NCBI GenBank assembly: GCA_019416775.1 | Contig: DXWR01000292.1 | Coordinates: 1-8,366 of the forward strand | Source: Oscillospiraceae bacterium | GTDB lineage: Bacteria; Bacillota; Clostridia; Oscillospirales; Ruminococcaceae | Length of the DNA: 8,366 nucleotides | Reading direction: 5' to 3' | Shown: one piece after another, positions 5,192 through 8,366 of the stretch | Layout: every line of letters begins with the position of its first letter | Numbering within the stretch: position 1 is the stretch's first letter | Translations under genes and position numbers: made by a program | Notes under the pieces: generated by a model | Told to the model about the DNA's origin: nothing | Database searches by the model: none | Seen by the model: only the letters and a program-made list of their open reading frames with translations

Positions 5192-5767
5192 ATGAAACCA
5201 TCCAACGAAAAGGAAGATAGCTTGGCCCTCCGCGCCAAGCAGGACCCCAAGGCCCTGGGGCGGCTGTTCGGCCGTTACCAAAAGGCGGTGGACGCCAAGG
5301 TTAGCCGGATGCTGCCCAAGAATCATTGGGAGGACGGCGCTCAGGAAGCCTACCTGGCCCTGTACCAAGCGGTGCGCCATTTTGATCCCCAGCGGAAGAT
5401 CCAGTTTTCCACCTATGCCGGCCGCTGCATCGACAACGCACTACGAAACTATCAGGTTAAACTCAGTACCAAAAAATCACAATTGAATGCAAGTTCTGTT
5501 TCCTTGGAACAGATGCGCCCGGAGGAGCAGCCTCAAACTGAGGCGCCGTCGCCGGACCAAATGCTCATTGACAAGGAACAGTATCACCTCTGTTTGGAAC
5601 AAATTCGTCAAAGTCTTTCCCCCTTTGAATCCAAGGTATTCCATTGCTACCTGGATGGGGACGATTACCGGCAGATTGCAACGCGGCTTGGCGTCGGCGA
5701 AAAGTCGGTGAGCAATGCGCTGGTGCGGATACGGAGGAAACTGAAAACGGTATTTGTGGACACTTGA
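5192..5767 (+). CDS. SigH-like sigma-70 family RNA polymerase sigma factor
   Basis: A small two-domain sigma factor of 191 aa. Region 2 (about 21-90) has LFGRYQKAV, the EDGAQEAYLALYQAVRHF core-binding helix and the FSTYAGRCIDNALRNY promoter-melting/-10 segment. A hydrophilic linker (about 91-130) follows. Region 4 (about 130-187) contains LSPFESKVFHCYLDG-x-DYRQIATRLG and the recognition helix KSVSNALVRIRRKLK. The PSPDQMLIDKEQ...LS-x-x-E...YLDG pattern is close to Spo0H/SigH of Bacillus, the early-sporulation sigma factor. Paralogues of this type exist in Clostridia, so the sporulation role is likely but not certain. I chose ATG 5192 (AGGCAAGG upstream). An in-frame ATG at 5174 would add six residues but sits within about 10 bases of the start site without an SD. 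The gene has its own sigma-A promoter, and a zinc-ribbon gene follows 120 bases later without a terminator between. Confidence 0.86.
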   Translation: MKPSNEKEDSLALRAKQDPKALGRLFGRYQKAVDAKVSRMLPKNHWEDGAQEAYLALYQAVRHFDPQRKIQFSTYAGRCIDNALRNYQVKLSTKKSQLNASSVSLEQMRPEEQPQTEAPSPDQMLIDKEQYHLCLEQIRQSLSPFESKVFHCYLDGDDYRQIATRLGVGEKSVSNALVRIRRKLKTVFVDT

Positions 5768-5887
5768 GATCAAGGTGAAAAGGGTGCAACCCGTAGTTGT
5801 CACAGCCGTGCCGGTGCCGGCAGGGTTTCCATTCGTTCCATCCGGCGGAAGATCCGTCAAGGCAAATTACCAAGAGAGGTTAGTAGC

Positions 5888-6169
5888 ATGTTTCAGGACA
5901 AAACATTAGTGTGCAAAGAATGCGGCAAAGAATTTGTATTTACTGCCGGTGAACAGGAATTTTACGCAGAAAAGGGCTTTGAAAACGAGCCCCAGCGCTG
6001 CAAGGAGTGCCGTCAGGCCCGGAAAAACGGCGCCCACGCACCCCGCCAGATGTACACCGCCACCTGCGCCGCCTGCGGCAAGGAAGCCAGAGTACCCTTC
6101 CAGCCCCGGGAAGACCGTCCGGTTTACTGCAGCGAGTGCTTCGCCAAAATGAAGGAAGCGGAAGAATAA
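5888..6169 (+). CDS. Small protein with two zinc ribbons
   Basis: A 93-aa soluble protein with two four-cysteine zinc sites. The first is C9-x2-C12...C38-x2-C41, enclosing EFVFTAGEQEFYAEKGFENEPQRC, which matches the probable zinc-ribbon family seen in many bacteria. The second is C60-x2-C63...C81-x2-C84, with VPFQPREDRPVYCSECF, the CxxC ribbon common in Clostridia. All eight ligands are present. Such proteins are thought to bind nucleic acid or other proteins, but no role is established. GAGAGG lies about 9 bases upstream of the ATG. It follows the SigH-like gene after 120 bases with no terminator or clear promoter, so it is probably in the same transcript, and a strong terminator follows it. 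The intergenic stretch carries a near-palindrome, TGCCGG-TG-CCGGCA, at 5809-5822 that could be an RNA hairpin or a processing site. Confidence 0.88.
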   Translation: MFQDKTLVCKECGKEFVFTAGEQEFYAEKGFENEPQRCKECRQARKNGAHAPRQMYTATCAACGKEARVPFQPREDRPVYCSECFAKMKEAEE

Positions 6170-6199
6170 GCCCCGCCCTTTCCCAAGCCAAGAAACAGG

Positions 6200-6233
6200 A
6201 ATCCGTGCAGCCTTTTGGTTGTGCGGATTTTTT
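6200..6233 (+). terminator. Intrinsic terminator after the zinc-ribbon gene
   Basis: AATCCGTGCAGCC (6200-6212) pairs with GGTTGTGCGGATT (6217-6229): 13 bp with three G-U pairs, a TTTT loop, and a T run ending at 6233. It closes the sigma-factor/zinc-ribbon unit and separates it from thrC. Confidence 0.9.
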
Positions 6234-6259
6234 CGTGGGGCAAAGAAAAGCTCCAACCC

Positions 6260-6288
6260 TTGATTTCCCCCGGCAAGTATGCTACAAT
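6260..6288 (+). promoter_or_regulatory. Sigma-A promoter of thrC
   Basis: -35 TTGATT (6260-6265), 17-bp spacer and -10 TACAAT (6283-6288), with TGC before the -10 giving an extended -10. The predicted start near 6295 leaves a 5' UTR of about 45 nt, too short for a T-box or other large leader. Confidence 0.78.
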
Positions 6289-6339
6289 GAACTGAATACA
6301 TTACAAAATCCCAAATGAACTACAGGGGGAACCAGATTC

Positions 6340-7833
6340 ATGCAGTATCTCAGTACCAGAGACTCTCAGTGCCGGGTGGAAAGCACCCAGGCCATCAGCC
6401 GGGGCATTTCGGTGGAAGGCGGCCTGTTTGTGCCCGAAACCCTTCCCGCCATCACCCTGGATACCATCCAATCCATGACCAAAATGAGCTATGTGGAGCG
6501 GGCCAAGTACGTCCTCTCCCTGTTCCTCACCGACTTTACCCTAGAGGAGATCGCCTACTGCGCCGAAAACGCCTACACTGCGGAAAAATTCGGCAGCGAC
6601 CAGATCGCCCAGATCAGCAAGGTGGAGGAAGGGGAATACCTGCTGGAGCTGTGGCACGGTCCCACCTGCGCCTTTAAGGATATGGCGCTGCAGATTTTGC
6701 CCTACCTGCTCACCACCTCCGCCAAAAAAGCGGCGGCAGGCAAGGAGATCGTCATTCTGGTAGCCACCAGCGGCGACACCGGCAAAGCGGCTTTGGAGGG
6801 ATTCAAAGACGTGCCCGGCACCAAAATGGTGGTGTTCTATCCCCAGGACGGGGTCAGCCAGATGCAGAAGCGCCAGATGACCACCCAGGAAGGAAACAAC
6901 GTGGCGGTCTGCGCCATTGAAGGCAACTTTGACGACGCTCAAACCGGGGTGAAGAAGATCTTCACCGACCAGGCTGTGGTGGAAAAGCTGGCCCAGCACA
7001 ACATGATCTTCTCCAGCGCCAATTCCATCAACTGGGGACGGCTGCTGCCTCAGGTGGTGTACTATCTGTCCACCTACGCCGAACTGGTGAAGGCCGGGGA
7101 GATCCAGCTGGGAGAGGCCATCAATGTGGTGGTGCCCACCGGCAACTTCGGCAATATCCTGGCGGCCTACTACGCCAAGAAGATGGGTCTGCCGGTGAAT
7201 AAGCTGATCTGCGCCAGCAACGCCAACAACGTCCTCACCGACTTTTTGACCACCGGCGTGTACGACCGCAACCGGGAGTTTTACGCCACCACCTCCCCCT
7301 CCATGGACATCCTGATTTCTTCCAACCTGGAACGTCTGCTCTACGACCTCTGCGGCCGGAACGACGCCACCATCCGGGATTGGTTCGGCCAGCTGAGCAA
7401 AACCGGCCGGTACGAAGTCAGCGAAGAGGTGAAGGCTCAGATCAAGGAACTGTTCTGGGCAGGCTGCTGCGACGATAACGGCACCAAGCAGACCATCGGG
7501 GACACCTTTAGCAAGGACCACTACCTCTGCGACACCCACACCGCCGTAGCGGTGAACGTCTACCGTCAATATAAGGAAGCCACCGGAGATGAAACCAAGA
7601 CGGTGATCGCCTCCACTGCCAGCCCCTATAAGTTTGCATCCAGCGTGCTGGGCGCCATCACCGACCAGATTCCGGAAGACGAATACGCTCAGATCGACGA
7701 GCTGAACCGCATTTCCGGCCTGCCGGTGCCCAAAGCCCTGGCGGAACTGAAAAATAAGCCGGTGCGGTTTACCGGTTCCATTGAAAAAGCAGAGATGGAA
7801 GATACCGTGCTGAAGCTGCTGGGGATTGGATAA
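6340..7833 (+). CDS. thrC: Threonine synthase
   Basis: PLP-dependent fold-type II enzyme that converts O-phospho-L-homoserine and water to L-threonine and phosphate, the last step of threonine synthesis in the cytosol. The 497-aa length fits the long class of bacterial enzymes. The N-terminal STRD...GGLFVPE block is typical. The PLP lysine is K113 in GPTCAFKDMALQ. VATSGDTGKAALEGF (about 141-155) and the phosphate-binding PTGNFGN at 266-272 are present. The later stretch SPSMDILISSNLERLLYD is also characteristic. AGGGGGA about 9 bases upstream supports the start at 6340. The gene stands alone behind its own promoter; hom and thrB are not in the window. Codon use and GC content match its neighbours, and nothing suggests transfer or damage. 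Confidence 0.97.
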   Translation: MQYLSTRDSQCRVESTQAISRGISVEGGLFVPETLPAITLDTIQSMTKMSYVERAKYVLSLFLTDFTLEEIAYCAENAYTAEKFGSDQIAQISKVEEGEYLLELWHGPTCAFKDMALQILPYLLTTSAKKAAAGKEIVILVATSGDTGKAALEGFKDVPGTKMVVFYPQDGVSQMQKRQMTTQEGNNVAVCAIEGNFDDAQTGVKKIFTDQAVVEKLAQHNMIFSSANSINWGRLLPQVVYYLSTYAELVKAGEIQLGEAINVVVPTGNFGNILAAYYAKKMGLPVNKLICASNANNVLTDFLTTGVYDRNREFYATTSPSMDILISSNLERLLYDLCGRNDATIRDWFGQLSKTGRYEVSEEVKAQIKELFWAGCCDDNGTKQTIGDTFSKDHYLCDTHTAVAVNVYRQYKEATGDETKTVIASTASPYKFASSVLGAITDQIPEDEYAQIDELNRISGLPVPKALAELKNKPVRFTGSIEKAEMEDTVLKLLGIG

Positions 7834-7854
7834 AGTTTAGGTCAAGCCTTAGAA

Positions 7855-7878
7855 AAATAAGATCGAAGATCGTTTTTT
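7855..7878 (+). terminator. Weak candidate terminator of thrC
   Basis: GATC (7861-7864), loop GAA, GATC (7868-7871), then G and TTTTTT (7873-7878). A run of As on the left side (7853-7857) could lengthen the stem imperfectly and make it act on both strands. The GC core is only four pairs, so efficiency is doubtful, but no better terminator follows thrC. Confidence 0.35.
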
Positions 7879-8107
7879 CGAAGGCATGGTAGGGGTCGAA
7901 TCCCACGCAGTGGATTCTAGGGGACAACGTCCCCGCAAAGAAACCGGAATCCATTCAAGGGTCTGTGGCAGAGCGCTCATGTAGCCATAGCTGGTGGACG
8001 CCGGCCCCGGAATCCGCCCGGCGAAGCTGCCCAAGGCAGCCAGCAGGGTCAAACCGGAAACCCCAAAACTGTTTCCCTTTCAGCAAATCAAAGTTCCACA
8101 ACATAAA
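7879..8107. other. Gene-free stretch with small hairpins, possible decayed fragment
   Basis: No ORF here has an RBS or a recognisable product. Four short hairpins are visible. GAATCCCAC/GTGGATTC (7898-7917) has one bulge and a GCA loop. GGGGAC-AAC-GTCCCC spans 7920-7934. CGCCGG/CCGGCG pairs 7999-8004 with 8018-8023. GCTGCC-CAA-GGCAGC spans 8026-8040. Read on the minus strand from about 8060, one frame gives a hydrophobic, gene-like run (GVSGLTLLAALGSFAGR) that leads into repeat-like sequence and has a stop codon shortly upstream. It may be a remnant of a membrane protein gene or part of a repeat family; I cannot decide which. Confidence 0.35.
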
Positions 8108-8131
8108 GAGGGCTGCCATACCGCAGCCCTC
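8108..8131. repeat. Perfect 9-bp hairpin, possible minus-strand terminator
   Basis: GAGGGCTGC (8108-8116) and GCAGCCCTC (8123-8131) are perfect complements around a 6-nt loop. On the minus strand the stem is followed by TTTATGTT, a poor T run; on the plus strand by AGCTTGTCG. It may be a terminator for a leftward gene beyond the window, or part of the adjoining repeat cluster. Confidence 0.5.
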
Positions 8132-8155
8132 AGCTTGTCGAAAAAGGTCATTGGC

Positions 8156-8316
8156 GGCCTTGGCCCCATCTGATGAGGGGGCTGTCTGCGAAGCAGACTG
8201 GGGGAGAGAAGACGATAAAATTCGAACTATCCTTAAATTGCGCAAACAATATTGCTTTTCTCTCCCTCCGTCCAGCGCTTCGCGCTGGCCACCTCCCTCG
8301 TCAGAGGGAGGCAAGA
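8156..8316. repeat. MITE-like palindromic repeat element
   Basis: Two related arms in inverted orientation flank about 55 AT-richer bases. The left arm (about 8156-8210) has an imperfect CCCC...GGGG hairpin (8164-8180), GTCTGC-GAA-GCAGAC (8184-8198), then TGGGGGAGAGAA. The right arm (about 8260-8316), read in reverse, has the same order: CCTCCCTC-GTCA-GAGGGAGG (8292-8311), CCAGCGC-TTC-GCGCTGG (8272-8288), then GGAGGGAGAGAA. Hairpin order, GAA/TTC loops and the inner GGGAGAGAA are shared, while stem bases differ in a compensating way. I know similar elements as dispersed intergenic repeats in gut Clostridia. It has no coding capacity, so any movement would need an enzyme in trans. No clear target-site duplication is visible. 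Confidence 0.7.
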
Positions 8317-8366
8317 TTTCCATCTGCCTCTGTTATCTCACAACATTAAGGGTTTTTCTACAGTCT

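Noticed and set aside
7889..7906. tRNA-like T-arm (GGTCGAATCCC)
   Set aside because: No acceptor, D or anticodon arm can be placed around it; it is part of a simple hairpin.
7955..8323. 122-codon minus-strand open frame
   Set aside because: It runs through the palindromic repeat and hairpins, has no RBS, and its composition follows the repeat.
8097..8350. Near-direct repeat CACAACATAAAG (8097-8108) and CACAACATTAAG (8339-8350) as a target-site duplication
   Set aside because: The copies match 11 of 12 bases but do not abut the ends of the repeat element, so chance is more likely.

Overview
The window looks like chromosomal core-gene DNA from a GC-rich member of the Clostridia, most likely an Oscillospiraceae/Ruminococcaceae-type gut Firmicute. 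This is inferred from the rplS-lepB-rbgA order, the Firmicute-style AGGAGG ribosome binding sites, strong sigma-A promoters, a SigH-like sigma factor, and an intergenic repeat of the type I associate with gut Clostridia. No plasmid, phage, IS transposase, CRISPR array, tRNA or rRNA was seen.

Minus strand, 1-2130: a ribosome and secretion operon read right to left. An extended -10 promoter (2102-2130) drives a leader of about 128 nt, then rplS (L19), an intrinsic terminator, lepB (signal peptidase I), rbgA (50S assembly GTPase), and possibly the first codons of another gene at the window edge.

Plus strand, 2235-3525: a divergent promoter drives a long leader and then corA (Mg2+ and divalent cation channel). 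The leader is the most interesting part of the window. It has a perfect 10-bp inverted repeat over the -10 and start site, and a compact three-way-junction fold. It also has an untracked 28-codon ORF with an excellent RBS whose peptide begins MSPDP, and a hairpin that buries the corA Shine-Dalgarno. The MSPDP start resembles the MEPDP start of the E. coli Mg2+-sensing leader peptide MgtL. A segment inside the small ORF can pair with the anti-SD arm of that hairpin. Together these suggest a Mg2+-responsive leader that works by aborted translation of a Pro/Asp peptide; this is inference.

Plus strand, 3607-5003: a HAD-family phosphatase overlaps, by ATGA, a conserved but uncharacterised protein that I read as a PD-(D/E)XK-like nuclease fold plus a winged helix. 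Plus strand, 5132-6233: a consensus sigma-A promoter, a SigH-like sigma-70 factor, a small two-zinc-ribbon protein and a strong terminator. Plus strand, 6260-7833: its own promoter and thrC (threonine synthase).

The last 533 bases (7834-8366) hold no convincing gene. They contain a weak terminator, several short hairpins, a possible decayed coding fragment, and a MITE-like palindromic element at about 8156-8316.
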